DNA from: Kribbella antibiotica
GTDB taxonomy: Bacteria; Actinomycetota; Actinomycetes; Propionibacteriales; Kribbellaceae
Length of the DNA: 64,000 nucleotides
Assembly (NCBI RefSeq): GCF_004349055.1
Contig: NZ_SMKX01000013.1
Location: 1-64,000 of the forward strand
Direction of reading: 5' to 3'
Numbering within the stretch: the stretch's first letter is position 1; each line of letters starts with the position of its first letter. The notes under the pieces are model-generated. The model had not been told where the DNA came from. It made no database searches and saw nothing but the letters and a program-made list of their open reading frames with translations. Of this stretch, positions 50,255 to 58,302 are shown piece by piece. Made by a program: the position numbers and the translations under genes.

Positions 50255-51481
50255 ATGGACACCAGCGGGTACGTTGCGGTGATCGGGATGAGCGGGCGGT
50301 TCCCCGGAGCGTCGAGTGTCCCGGAGTTCTGGCAGAACCTGCTCGACGGGCGCGAGGGCATCACCCGGACCACGGACGAGGACTCCGGATTCCTTCCCGC
50401 GTACGGCGTCCTGGCCGATGCCGACGAGTTCGACGCGGACCGCTTCGGGTACTCCGCCGACGAAGCCGCGATCATCGATCCGCAGCAACGGCTCCTGCTC
50501 ACCTGCGCGCGCGAGACCCTCGGCAACGCCGGGTACGGCGCCTCCGGCCGCCCCGTGACCGGGGTGTTCGCCGGTGGCTCCACGACCGATCACGCGGCCC
50601 GGCTCCGCACCCGAGGCGTGCCCGAGTCGCTGATCCGGCTCGGTACCGATCTCGACTACCTGAGCAGCAGAATTGCTTACAAACTAGGGCTTTCCGGCCC
50701 GGCGCTCACCGTGCTGACCGCCTGCTCGTCGTCGCTGGTCGCCGTCCACCTCGCGGTGCAGTCGCTGCTCGCCGGAGACTGCGATCTCGCCCTCGCCGGT
50801 GGCGCGAGTGTGCAGGCCGGACCGTTCCGCACGCCGTACGACCCGGAAGGCATCTTCTCGCCCACCGGCCGGTGCCGACCCTTCGATGCGACCGGCGACG
50901 GGACAGTGCCGGCGAGCGCGGTCGCTCTGGTCGCGTTGCGCCCGCTGGCCGACGCGATCGCCGACGGGGACCACGTGCACGCGGTGATTCGCGGGACGGC
51001 GATGAACAACGACGGGCGGGCCAAGATCGGCTTCACGGCGCCGAGCGTGGTCGGCCAGGCGACCGCGGCCCGGGCCGCGCAACTCGTGGCGGGTGTGACC
51101 GCAGCTGAGATCGGCTACGTCGAGACACACGGTACGGCGACTCCGATCGGCGATCCGATCGAGCTGGCCGCACTGACCAAGGCGTTCCGCGAGACCACGG
51201 ATCGCACCGGGTTCTGCCGGGTCGGCTCGGTGAAGTCGAATATCGGGCACGCCGACGCGGCCGCCGGGATCACCGGCCTGATCAAGACCGTGCTGTCGGT
51301 GGAGCACGGCGTCCTCCCGGCCAGCCTGCACTTCACCGAACCGAACCCGGAGATCGACTTCGCCGCGTCGCCGTTCGTCGTGAACACCACGACGACGCCG
51401 TGGCCGGGCCACCGGATCGCCGGGGTGAACGCGACCGGCATCGGCGGCACCAACGCCCACGTGATCGTCGCGCAGGCCTAG
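50255..51481 (+). CDS. Free-standing modular-type ketosynthase
   Basis: 408 residues, a complete type I PKS ketosynthase and nothing else. Cys in LTACSSSLVAVH near residue 165, His in VETHGTATPIGD and in KSNIGHADAAAG. It starts AVIGMSGRFPGA and stops at NAHVIVAQA, exactly the domain border. Where PKS modules continue into a linker and AT, the stop codon TAG here is formed by the TA duplication and first base of the inserted element at 51481. The gene may thus be the surviving front of a longer PKS, or a genuine discrete KS. It is divergent from the minus-strand operon and probably part of the same pathway. Confidence 0.88.
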   Translation: MDTSGYVAVIGMSGRFPGASSVPEFWQNLLDGREGITRTTDEDSGFLPAYGVLADADEFDADRFGYSADEAAIIDPQQRLLLTCARETLGNAGYGASGRPVTGVFAGGSTTDHAARLRTRGVPESLIRLGTDLDYLSSRIAYKLGLSGPALTVLTACSSSLVAVHLAVQSLLAGDCDLALAGGASVQAGPFRTPYDPEGIFSPTGRCRPFDATGDGTVPASAVALVALRPLADAIADGDHVHAVIRGTAMNNDGRAKIGFTAPSVVGQATAARAAQLVAGVTAAEIGYVETHGTATPIGDPIELAALTKAFRETTDRTGFCRVGSVKSNIGHADAAAGITGLIKTVLSVEHGVLPASLHFTEPNPEIDFAASPFVVNTTTTPWPGHRIAGVNATGIGGTNAHVIVAQA

Positions 51482-51642
51482 TGGTGTGTCGCGTTTAAAA
51501 CTTGAGTGCTGGCGGTGTCCAGGTGGGTGCATCGCAAGGCGGAGGGAAGGGCTCGATGTTTTTCCATCGTGCCCTTTCCTCCAACGCAGCGAGGTGCCCG
51601 CCTGGGCGTCGCCAGTGCCAAGGTTTAGACGCGACACACCAC
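51481..51642. mobile_element. 162-bp palindromic MITE-like element with TA duplication
   Basis: The ends are perfect 14-bp inverted repeats (GTGGTGTGTCGCGT at 51481-51494, its complement at 51629-51642), and the arms stay about 80% complementary for some 75 bp around a short centre. TA dinucleotides at 51479-51480 and 51643-51644 flank it, as expected for an IS630/Tc1-mariner-type target duplication. There is no open reading frame inside, so it is non-autonomous. It supplies the last base of both flanking TAG stop codons (plus-strand KS, minus-strand MFS gene). The transcript would fold into a very long hairpin, able to terminate transcription from both sides. Confidence 0.8.
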
Positions 51643-52889
51643 TAAACCGGCTCTTCGAGGTAGTCGCGCATCTTCGGGATGGCGGAGAACAGCGGCGGCA
51701 GGAACGACAGCACGTTCAGCGCGGCCGCGATCCAGAACACGTTCCGGAGGCCGATCGGGTCGACCAGCAGACCGCCGACGGCCGCGCCGATCGGGATCAC
51801 GCCCCAGGTCGCGAACCGGAAGACCGAGTTCATCCGGCCGAGCAGGTTCGACGGGGTGACGGCCTGGCACAGGCTCACCTGGAGGACGTTGAAGATGTAC
51901 GCGCCCAGGTAGATGACGAAAAGTCCCAGGGCGAACGTCGCCACTCCACGTGACAGCGGCAGAATCACCGAGCCACCGGCGAACAGCACGATCGCGGCCA
52001 TGAACGCCGTACCGGTACCGAGCTTGCGGGCCAGCGGTTCGGCCAGGAGCGCGCCGACGACACCGCCGCTGTTCCCGACCGCGAGCGCGATACCGATCAT
52101 CGCGGGTGCCAGGTGCAGCTCGTCCGAGGCGAACACGACCTGGAGCGCGAGGACCGCGGCGAACGCGAGCTCGGCCAGCGTCGCGCAGAGCAGCAACGGG
52201 CGGATCAGCGAATGCCCGAAGACGAACCGCATCCCTTCGACGATCTCGCGCCGCAGGTCGAGCTTCTCCTCGGTCGGGATCGCGCGCGGTGTCTTCGGAA
52301 GGCGCAGCACGAAGTATGCCGACGCCAGATACGTGACCATGTCGGCGAAGAGCGCCAGCGGTGCGGTCAGCCACTGGATCAGCGCACCGCCGAGCCCGGG
52401 ACCGCCGATCTGCGCGACGGACCTCGAGAGCTCGAGTTTGCCGTTCGCGTCGACGAGCCGGCTCTCCTCGACCAGCGCCGGCAGCAACGACAGCTGCGCG
52501 ACATCGAAGAAGAGGGTCCCGAGGCCGATCACGAACGTGACGCCGTACAGCAACGGCATGCTCAGCACGTCGAGCCACAGTGCGACCGGAACCACCAGCA
52601 ACGCGGCCGCCCGACCGAGGTCGGCCAGCACCATCACGGTCCGCAGCGGCAGCCGCTCGACCCAGACGCCCACCGGTAGCCCGACCAGCATGATCGGCAG
52701 GTACTCCACCGCCCACAGCAAGCCGACCTCGAACGCCGAGGCATCCAGGAAGAAGAGCCCGACCAGCGGCAGCGCCAGCAAGGTGACATTGGTTCCCACC
52801 AACGTCGCCGTCTGCGACAGCCAGAGGTCGCGGAACCCTCGTTCGCGCCACAGACTGCGGCTCAGATCAGGCATCCATCGAGTCGCCAC
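51642..52889 (-). CDS. MFS exporter
   Basis: 415 residues with twelve hydrophobic segments. It belongs to the drug/siderophore-export MFS type: FRDLWLSQTATLVGTNVTLLALPLVGL at the first helix, FEVGLLWAVEYLPIMLVGLPVGVWVERLPLR with the motif A region, and GNSGGVVGALLAEPLARKLG in the second half. GTG 52889 is preferred because GGGAGGAG stands five bases away. Its TAG stop is formed by the edge of the MITE-like element, so the original C-terminus could have differed by a few residues; the last helix is complete. It probably exports the product of the neighbouring cluster. Confidence 0.85.
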   Translation of the reverse strand: MATRWMPDLSRSLWRERGFRDLWLSQTATLVGTNVTLLALPLVGLFFLDASAFEVGLLWAVEYLPIMLVGLPVGVWVERLPLRTVMVLADLGRAAALLVVPVALWLDVLSMPLLYGVTFVIGLGTLFFDVAQLSLLPALVEESRLVDANGKLELSRSVAQIGGPGLGGALIQWLTAPLALFADMVTYLASAYFVLRLPKTPRAIPTEEKLDLRREIVEGMRFVFGHSLIRPLLLCATLAELAFAAVLALQVVFASDELHLAPAMIGIALAVGNSGGVVGALLAEPLARKLGTGTAFMAAIVLFAGGSVILPLSRGVATFALGLFVIYLGAYIFNVLQVSLCQAVTPSNLLGRMNSVFRFATWGVIPIGAAVGGLLVDPIGLRNVFWIAAALNVLSFLPPLFSAIPKMRDYLEEPV

Positions 52890-52998
52890 ACCTACTCCTC
52901 CCGGCCCTAACGGAGCCCAGAGTTCACCACCGTTGCCGCACGCCTGCCCCAACGTCCGGCAACGGGCCGGTGTACAACCCCGGGCTACCCGGCTCGGG

Positions 52999-54051
52999 TC
53001 AGGCAGACTCGCGGCGGAGCAGCTCGGGCTGGAAGATCACCGAGGCCGGTGACAGGTCGGGGGTCGCGATCTGGTCGAACAGCATCGAGGTCATCTTCGC
53101 GGCCATCTCCTCGACCGGCTGCGAGATCGTGGTCAGCCGCGGGCGCGACATCCGGCTCGGCTCGCTGTCGTCGAAGCCGATCAGCGCCACGTCGTCGGGG
53201 ACCGATCGGCCCGCGTCGCGCAAGGCGCGCAGAGCACCGATCGCCATCAGATCGTTGGCCGCGAAGACCCCGTCGATGTCCGGCATCGTCGTCAGCAAGT
53301 CGATCATCGCCTGCTCACCGCTGTCGGCGGTGAAGTTGCCGCGGGCAACTTCGACGTACGGGATGCCCTTGCGTTCCATCGCGCGCTGGAATCCGGCGAG
53401 CCGGCTGTTCGCCGCCGGGAGGTCGGCCGGGCCGGCGATCGTGGCGATCCGGCGGCAGCCCCGCTCGGCGAGCTGGTTAGCCGCCAGCGCGGAGCCGGCC
53501 TCGTGGTCGAGATCGACGAAACTGATCGGGACCGGATCCGACGGACGCGCGAACAGCACGGCCGGGACACCCGCATCGACGAACAGCCGCGGTAGTGGGT
53601 CTCCGGCGTGAGTCGAGACCAGGATCGCTCCCTCCGCGTTGCTGCGCCGGACGAAGGAGAGCGCGTCCCGCCGCGCGCTGTCGGAGTCGGCCAGCAGCAG
53701 CGTCGGGTGCATCGCACGCTCGCGCAGGTAGGTGACGACACCGCCGGTGATCCGGCCGAAGAACGGATCCGCGAACACCTGGGCCGCTGAGCCGTCGGAA
53801 CCGGACATGACCAGCGCGATCGTGCCGGTACGACGGTTGACGAGCGTGCGGGCAGCCGCGTTCGGGACGTACCCCGTGGTCTCGATCGCCTCCTTGACGC
53901 TCCGCACGATGTCCTCGTGGACGGTGTCCTTCTCGTTCACCACACGGGAGACGGTGGCGCGCGAGACGCCAGCCACGTCGGCCACATCCTGCAAGGTCAC
54001 GCTACGTCGAGTCGCTGCCTGCTTCATGGCACCGGATGGTAGCTGGGGCAC
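52999..54051 (-). CDS. LacI-family transcriptional regulator
   Basis: 350 residues. The helix-turn-helix TLQDVADVAGVSRATVSRVVNEKDTV and hinge helix YVPNAAARTLVNRRTGTIALVM are intact. The effector domain is a periplasmic-binding-protein fold (FFGRITGGVVTYLRERAM, GVFAANDLMAIGALRALRD, ALIGFDDSEPSRMSRPRLTTISQP). GTG 54051 is chosen since GAGGAG lies seven bases upstream; ATG 54027 is the alternative. It lies next to the divergent CAZyme/DUF1996 genes, each preceded by a GAGAGCGCTCTC palindrome, and is the best candidate to bind those sites and the identical site at 31539. Confidence 0.9.
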   Translation of the reverse strand: MPQLPSGAMKQAATRRSVTLQDVADVAGVSRATVSRVVNEKDTVHEDIVRSVKEAIETTGYVPNAAARTLVNRRTGTIALVMSGSDGSAAQVFADPFFGRITGGVVTYLRERAMHPTLLLADSDSARRDALSFVRRSNAEGAILVSTHAGDPLPRLFVDAGVPAVLFARPSDPVPISFVDLDHEAGSALAANQLAERGCRRIATIAGPADLPAANSRLAGFQRAMERKGIPYVEVARGNFTADSGEQAMIDLLTTMPDIDGVFAANDLMAIGALRALRDAGRSVPDDVALIGFDDSEPSRMSRPRLTTISQPVEEMAAKMTSMLFDQIATPDLSPASVIFQPELLRRESA

Positions 54052-54080
54052 GCGATTTCTCCTCAAAAGTTATCCACAGG

Positions 54081-54112
54081 GTGCGGCGGCCCCAGGTGGT
54101 GGGCCGCCGCAC
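54081..54112 (-). terminator. Hairpin terminator after the GH2-like gene
   Basis: GTGCGGCGGCCC pairs perfectly with GGGCCGCCGCAC, 15 bp past the stop codon at 54127. The LacI gene promoter must lie in the same 75-bp gap or inside this hairpin region. Confidence 0.65.
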
Positions 54113-54126
54113 CAGTCGGTGGAGGA

Positions 54127-56289
54127 TCAGCGCTTGTAGATCCCGAACTCGTACAACGAATACCCGAACCCGGTCCCGCGCGCGGTTCCGGTCAGCCGGA
54201 CGTAGCGCCCGGTTCCGCCGGTGGTGATGTCGTCGACGTCACCGTTCCCGGCAGAGGTGTTGTAGAGCGCTCTCCAAGCGTTCCCGTCGTCGGAGACCTC
54301 GATCCGGTACTCGCGAGCAAACGCTCCCTCCCAGATCAGCTGGATCTGGTCGAACGACTGCACCGAACCGAGATCGACCTGCACCCACTGCGGATCCGCC
54401 CAGTCGCTGGCCCAGCGGGTCGCGTTGTTCCCGTCCGTCACGTTCGACGGCGGGTACGGCGCTCCGTTGCCAACCTGCTGGTACGACGAAGCTGTCGCCG
54501 TCTTGCCGCGCGCGATGTTCGTCCCCGCGGTGGGCGGCGCAACCACCCGGAACGACCGGGTCTCGATGCTGACGTTCCCCTTGCCGTCGCGGACGTAGTC
54601 GTACAGCTTCCAGACCCCGAGTCGCTGCGGCACCGTGACCGTGAACGGACCGTTGCCGCTCGACGGGGTGGTGACGAGCGCGCCGCTGCCGTCGATGTAC
54701 TTCCCACCGACCTTGAACTCGTGAGAGAGCGCGTCCCCGTTCGGATCAGTGACCGCGACGTTGACCGAGATCGTCCCGCCGGCCGGGGCATCCGTGGTCC
54801 GGCTCAACGTCATGTTGGTGATCACCGGCGGCGTGTTGCCACCAGCGGGACCGCCGAACGCCTGCCGGATCGCGTACCAGGCCAGGCTCTTTTCGTTGCC
54901 CGGCGTGATGTTGAACCAGACCGCACCGAAGTCGTTCTCGTTGCCGTAGTGGAACAGCGTCGCCCCCAGCGCGACACCGGCGTGCCCGAGGATGCAGTTC
55001 CACGCCTGCGTGTAGCCGTCCCGCTTCTGGACGTCGGTCGGCTGGTTCGGTACGCCGTTCGCGTCGTTCGGAACCTCCCATTCACCGGCCGGTCCACCCT
55101 CGGTGAGGATGTACGGCTTGTTGTAGCCACCGTTGATCCAGTCCTGCTTGACCTGGCAGACGTGGCCGTAGGAGTTCACCGCGAGCAGGTCGAGATCCGG
55201 CGAGTACTGCTTGTAGTACGGCCAGGCGCCGGTCCATGCATCGGTCGAGGTGACCGGGTGGTTCGGGTCGATCGCGTGGATCGCCTTGGCCGCGTCGTTG
55301 ACGAAGGTCGCGTAGGCGATCCGCTGCTGCTCGAGCTCGGCGCCGGAGTAGCAGTTCTGCAGACCCAGCACGGATTCGTTGCCGACGCTCCAGATCAGTA
55401 CGCCCGCATTGTCCTTGTACTCGGTCGTCCAGCGACGGATCTCGGCGAGCATCGTGGTCTTGTAGTTGGTGTCGGTCACGTAGTTCGCGCAACCACCGCT
55501 GCCAGGTCCACCACCAGGCTGGAGCCAGTAGCCGGCGACGACTCGCATCCCGTTCGCCGCGGCCGCATCGAACAGCGCCTTCGAGGTCCCGTCCGTGCCC
55601 CAGGTGCGCACGGTGTTGACGCCGATCGCCTTCAGCTCGGGCAGCCGCTGCGCGGCCTCGCCCACCGGCGGTCCCCAGGTCAGGCCCTTCACGGTCCAGG
55701 GCGTGTTGTTGACCAGTAGCTGCCAATTACCTTGGCTGCCGGCGATCCGAACCGTTCCGGTGCCCGGCACCGGTCCGCTGTCGCCCGGCGTACCGAAGAC
55801 CTTGAACTCGAACAGGGAAACGCCGTACCCGTTGGCTCGGGTCGTGGCGAACACCCGCACGTAGCGGCCGCTGCCGCTGACGTTCAGCGTCTCGGTGCCG
55901 CCGTGGCCGGTGGTCGTGCTGTAGATCGGGTTCCACTGCTGGCCGTTGGCCGAGACCTCGATGCGGTAGCCGGTCGCGTACGCCGCCTCCCACTGGAGGA
56001 CGACCTGCTCGACCGTGGCGGTCGCGCCGAGATCGACCTGCAGCCACTGGTTGTCGGCCCACTCGCTCGACCATCGGGTGTTCGCATCACCATCGACGGC
56101 GGCGGCGGGCGCCGTACCGGCTCCTTCGGAGGTCGACGCAGTTGCGGTCTTGCCTTGGGACAGCAGGGTCGCGGCCTGCGCGGGAACGGCCGACACCACC
56201 AGGTTGCCGAGCGCCACCACCGCCACTGCGATCAGGGCAGCGGCAATACGTCGGCGTCGGCGGGCTCGGAGAGCGGGCAAAGGGTTCAT
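54127..56289 (-). CDS. Secreted glycoside hydrolase (GH2/GH-A TIM barrel) with two F5/8C domains
   Basis: 720 residues. The signal peptide ends near VPAQAA (residue 38). F5/8C domain 1 spans about 42-170 and domain 2 about 595-718, both with the GYG(V/F)SL(F/Y)EF end typical of CBM32. Between them is a GH-A clan barrel (about 185-480): WTVKGLTWGPP, VNTVRTWGTDG, the acid/base in IWSVGNESVLG and the likely nucleophile in YILTEGGPAGEWE. An Ig-like domain follows (about 490-590). It is probably a beta-glycosidase or transglycosylase acting on an extracellular polymer. A perfect 16-bp operator sits 28 bp upstream of ATG 56289. Confidence 0.82.
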   Translation of the reverse strand: MNPLPALRARRRRRIAAALIAVAVVALGNLVVSAVPAQAATLLSQGKTATASTSEGAGTAPAAAVDGDANTRWSSEWADNQWLQVDLGATATVEQVVLQWEAAYATGYRIEVSANGQQWNPIYSTTTGHGGTETLNVSGSGRYVRVFATTRANGYGVSLFEFKVFGTPGDSGPVPGTGTVRIAGSQGNWQLLVNNTPWTVKGLTWGPPVGEAAQRLPELKAIGVNTVRTWGTDGTSKALFDAAAANGMRVVAGYWLQPGGGPGSGGCANYVTDTNYKTTMLAEIRRWTTEYKDNAGVLIWSVGNESVLGLQNCYSGAELEQQRIAYATFVNDAAKAIHAIDPNHPVTSTDAWTGAWPYYKQYSPDLDLLAVNSYGHVCQVKQDWINGGYNKPYILTEGGPAGEWEVPNDANGVPNQPTDVQKRDGYTQAWNCILGHAGVALGATLFHYGNENDFGAVWFNITPGNEKSLAWYAIRQAFGGPAGGNTPPVITNMTLSRTTDAPAGGTISVNVAVTDPNGDALSHEFKVGGKYIDGSGALVTTPSSGNGPFTVTVPQRLGVWKLYDYVRDGKGNVSIETRSFRVVAPPTAGTNIARGKTATASSYQQVGNGAPYPPSNVTDGNNATRWASDWADPQWVQVDLGSVQSFDQIQLIWEGAFAREYRIEVSDDGNAWRALYNTSAGNGDVDDITTGGTGRYVRLTGTARGTGFGYSLYEFGIYKR

Positions 56290-56317
56290 CGGGCGGACTC
56301 CTAGTGCGGGAGAGGGT

Positions 56318-56333
56318 GAGAGAGCGCTCTCTC
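56318..56333. promoter_or_regulatory. LacI-family operator, perfect 16-bp palindrome
   Basis: GAGAGAGCGCTCTCTC, identical to 31539-31554. It lies between the putative TTGACA (56371-56366, minus strand) and the start codon of the GH2-like gene, placed to block transcription initiation or early elongation. Confidence 0.75.
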
Positions 56334-56365
56334 GCGGACCGATGGTTGCCCGCGGCTCCAGGCCC

Positions 56366-56371
56366 TGTCAA
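56366..56371 (-). promoter_or_regulatory. Putative -35 of the GH2-like gene
   Basis: TTGACA followed by GG on the minus strand, 40 bp upstream of the operator core. The same TTGACAGG stands at equivalent distance before the gene at 29271-31502. The -10 element is unclear. Confidence 0.4.
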
Positions 56372-56403
56372 TGCCTCGCACCACAGGTTTTACGCTCAAA
56401 GTG

Positions 56404-56413
56404 GTTCCGGAAC
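56404..56413. promoter_or_regulatory. GTTCCGGAAC palindrome shared between CAZyme promoters
   Basis: A perfect 10-bp palindrome in the centre of the divergent GH2/DUF1996 gap. The extended 12-mer GGTTCCGGAACT is identical at 31605-31616, upstream of the other operator-controlled secreted protein. It may be the site of a second regulator. Confidence 0.5.
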
Positions 56414-56422
56414 TACGGAGGG

Positions 56423-56469
56423 TTGACAGCGTCCAAGGCCCGGATCATGGTGTTCCAGAGAGCGCTCTC
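56423..56469 (+). promoter_or_regulatory. Promoter-operator of the DUF1996 gene
   Basis: TTGACA at 56423-56428 fits a -35 element. A perfect 12-bp palindrome GAGAGCGCTCTC lies at 56458-56469, 35 bp further on, the same arrangement as at the other two CAZyme-type promoters in the window. Confidence 0.5.
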
Positions 56470-56551
56470 CCGTGATCCTTCCGACCGCGGGCCCCCGATC
56501 ACCGCCCCGCGGACATTTCCTCTGACAGCAGGCCCACACAGGAGGAGTTCC

Positions 56552-57502
56552 GTGTTCACACACCGAAGAGCCAGTCACTCGAAGAGGAGAGGGTTGTACG
56601 CCGGTGGCACAGCCGTCGGCGTCATCGCCGCCGTACTGACTGCTTTCGCCGGCTCGACAGCGCAAGCAGCCGATGAGGTGACTCACCACGAGTTCCAGGT
56701 GAACTGCACCGTCGACCACCGCGCCACCGACGACCCGATCGTATTCCCGAACATGCCGGGTGCTTCCCACGAGCACAGCTTCGTGGGCAACAAGACCACC
56801 AATGCCGCGACCACGCTTAACAGCCTGAACGCGGCCGGGGCCTACCAGACGACCTGCCTGAACCCCGACGACCTGTCGGCGTACTGGTGGCCGACGATGT
56901 TCCGCGGCAACGACCCGATCATCCAGACCTGGCACCAGACCATCTACTACAAGTCCGGCATCCTCGACTACACCAAGGTCCGGCCGTTCCCGCCGGGCAT
57001 CCGGTACGTCGTCGGCAGCCCGACCGCCACGCTGGCCTCGTTCCGGGACTCGCCGGGCACCGTCGAGGGCTGGGAGTGCGGCGACACCGCGCACAACTGG
57101 GACTTCCCGGCCAGTTGCCCGGCGGGCACCCAGCTCAACATCCGCTACCAGGCCCCGAGCTGCTGGAACGGCCGCGACCTGGACAGCGCCGACCACAAGA
57201 GCCACATGGCCTACCCGGTCAACGGTTCCTGCCCGGCCTCGCACCCCAACCCGGTGCCGATGCTGGAGTTCAAGATCGCGTTCCCGGCCGACGGTGACGA
57301 GTCCGCCATCCGGCTGGCGAGCGGACGCGGTTACTCCTGGCACTACGACTTCTTCAACGCGTGGGACGTCCCGACGCTGGCGGCCCTGGTGAGCCACTGC
57401 ATCAACGGTGGCCTGCAGTGCAACTCGCGCGGCTTCGACCTCTACAAGCCCAACCGTGGTCAGGTACTCGGCGACAACTACCGGCTCCCCGGACGCCCCT
57501 GA
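56552..57502 (+). CDS. Secreted DUF1996 protein
   Basis: 316 residues. The signal peptide (GGTAVGVIAAVLTAFAGSTAQA) is cleaved near residue 41. The rest is a DUF1996 domain: EFQVNCTVDHRATDDPIVFPNMPGASHEHSFVGN, SAYWWPTMF, PPGIRYVVGS and CWNGRDLDSADHKSHMAYP. His and Asp residues in HEH and DHKSH could bind metal. DUF1996 occurs in fungi and actinobacteria, often with carbohydrate-binding modules; no activity is established. GTG 56552 follows GGAGGAG. It shares operator sequences with the divergent hydrolase, so it probably takes part in polysaccharide use. Confidence 0.85.
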   Translation: MFTHRRASHSKRRGLYAGGTAVGVIAAVLTAFAGSTAQAADEVTHHEFQVNCTVDHRATDDPIVFPNMPGASHEHSFVGNKTTNAATTLNSLNAAGAYQTTCLNPDDLSAYWWPTMFRGNDPIIQTWHQTIYYKSGILDYTKVRPFPPGIRYVVGSPTATLASFRDSPGTVEGWECGDTAHNWDFPASCPAGTQLNIRYQAPSCWNGRDLDSADHKSHMAYPVNGSCPASHPNPVPMLEFKIAFPADGDESAIRLASGRGYSWHYDFFNAWDVPTLAALVSHCINGGLQCNSRGFDLYKPNRGQVLGDNYRLPGRP

Positions 57503-57505
57503 TCT

Positions 57506-57543
57506 CCTGCGGTGCCGGGGAGGGCAGCCCTCGGCACCGCAGG
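57506..57543. terminator. Hairpin terminator between convergent genes
   Basis: CCTGCGGTGCCG pairs with CGGCACCGCAGG, with an extra inner AGGGC/GCCCT pairing, 3 bp beyond the DUF1996 stop. It can serve both DUF1996 and the convergent SDR gene ending at 57563. Confidence 0.7.
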
Positions 57544-57562
57544 ATGCCACTGCACAATCGAG

Positions 57563-58291
57563 TTAGGGCTTCGGCTTGAACAGCCTTGCCCACAAGCGAT
57601 CCGGCACCAGCGGCGCCAGCTTCGCAAAGATCCCCATCTGCCACGGGAACACGATCCGCGCCTGCCGCCGTTCGATGCCATCGGCAATCATTCGGGCAGC
57701 GGCCGGCGCGGTCACCATGAACGGCATCGGGAACTGGTTGTCCGAGGTCATCTCGGTGTCGACGAACCCCGGCAGGACCGTCAGTACGTCGATACCTCGC
57801 GGCGCCAACCCGACGCGGAGAGCCTCGAGCAGGTTGATCTGCGCTGCCTTGGTGGCGCCGTACGCCTCCGATCCGGGCAGGCCGCGGAGACCCGCGACCG
57901 AGGAGATGCCGACGATCATTCCGGCGCCCTCCAACAGCGGGATGACTGCCTCGATGCAGTGCGCCATCCCGGACAGGTTCACGTCGAGGTGCTGCTGGAA
58001 CGACTCGGCGTCGAACTCTTTCAGCTGCTTCCAGTACCCGGCACTCAGTACGACGATGTCCAGGCCGCCGAGCTCGTCGACCACCTGCGCGGCTGCCCGC
58101 CGTACCGCGGGGCCGTCGGTGATGTCCACCGGTACGACGGCCATCCGATCGCCGGCGAGATCGCGCAGAGCGCTCTCTCGGCGCGCTGACACGGCAACAT
58201 GCGCGCCACGCGCATCGAGAGCACCAGCCAACGCAGCACCGATCCCGGATGATGCGCCGACGATCCAGATCCGCCGTCCGGTCAACTCCAC
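57563..58291 (-). CDS. Short-chain dehydrogenase/reductase
   Basis: 242 residues, classical SDR. The nucleotide-binding motif IWIVGASSGIGAALAGAL is near residue 10, VLSAGYWKQLK replaces the usual NNAG, the Ser is in GISSVAGL, and YGATKAA gives the Tyr-x3-Lys pair. GTG 58291 is chosen with GGGAG upstream; longer readings would overlap the cyclopropane synthase gene. It ends the lipid-modification operon, 11 bp after that gene. It could reduce a ketone or oxidise an alcohol on a fatty acyl chain. Substrate unknown. Confidence 0.88.
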   Translation of the reverse strand: MELTGRRIWIVGASSGIGAALAGALDARGAHVAVSARRESALRDLAGDRMAVVPVDITDGPAVRRAAAQVVDELGGLDIVVLSAGYWKQLKEFDAESFQQHLDVNLSGMAHCIEAVIPLLEGAGMIVGISSVAGLRGLPGSEAYGATKAAQINLLEALRVGLAPRGIDVLTVLPGFVDTEMTSDNQFPMPFMVTAPAAARMIADGIERRQARIVFPWQMGIFAKLAPLVPDRLWARLFKPKP

Positions 58292-58302
58292 AAACTTTCT
58301 CC

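Noticed and set aside
48408-50282. A 624-codon plus-strand frame across the A-PCP gene
   Set aside because: It is antisense to an intact adenylation domain with all core motifs and has no recognisable domain of its own.
51481-51642. Ordinary bidirectional terminator between convergent genes
   Set aside because: Arms of some 75 bp, perfect 14-bp termini and flanking TA dinucleotides fit a transposable element better, although it may also terminate transcription.
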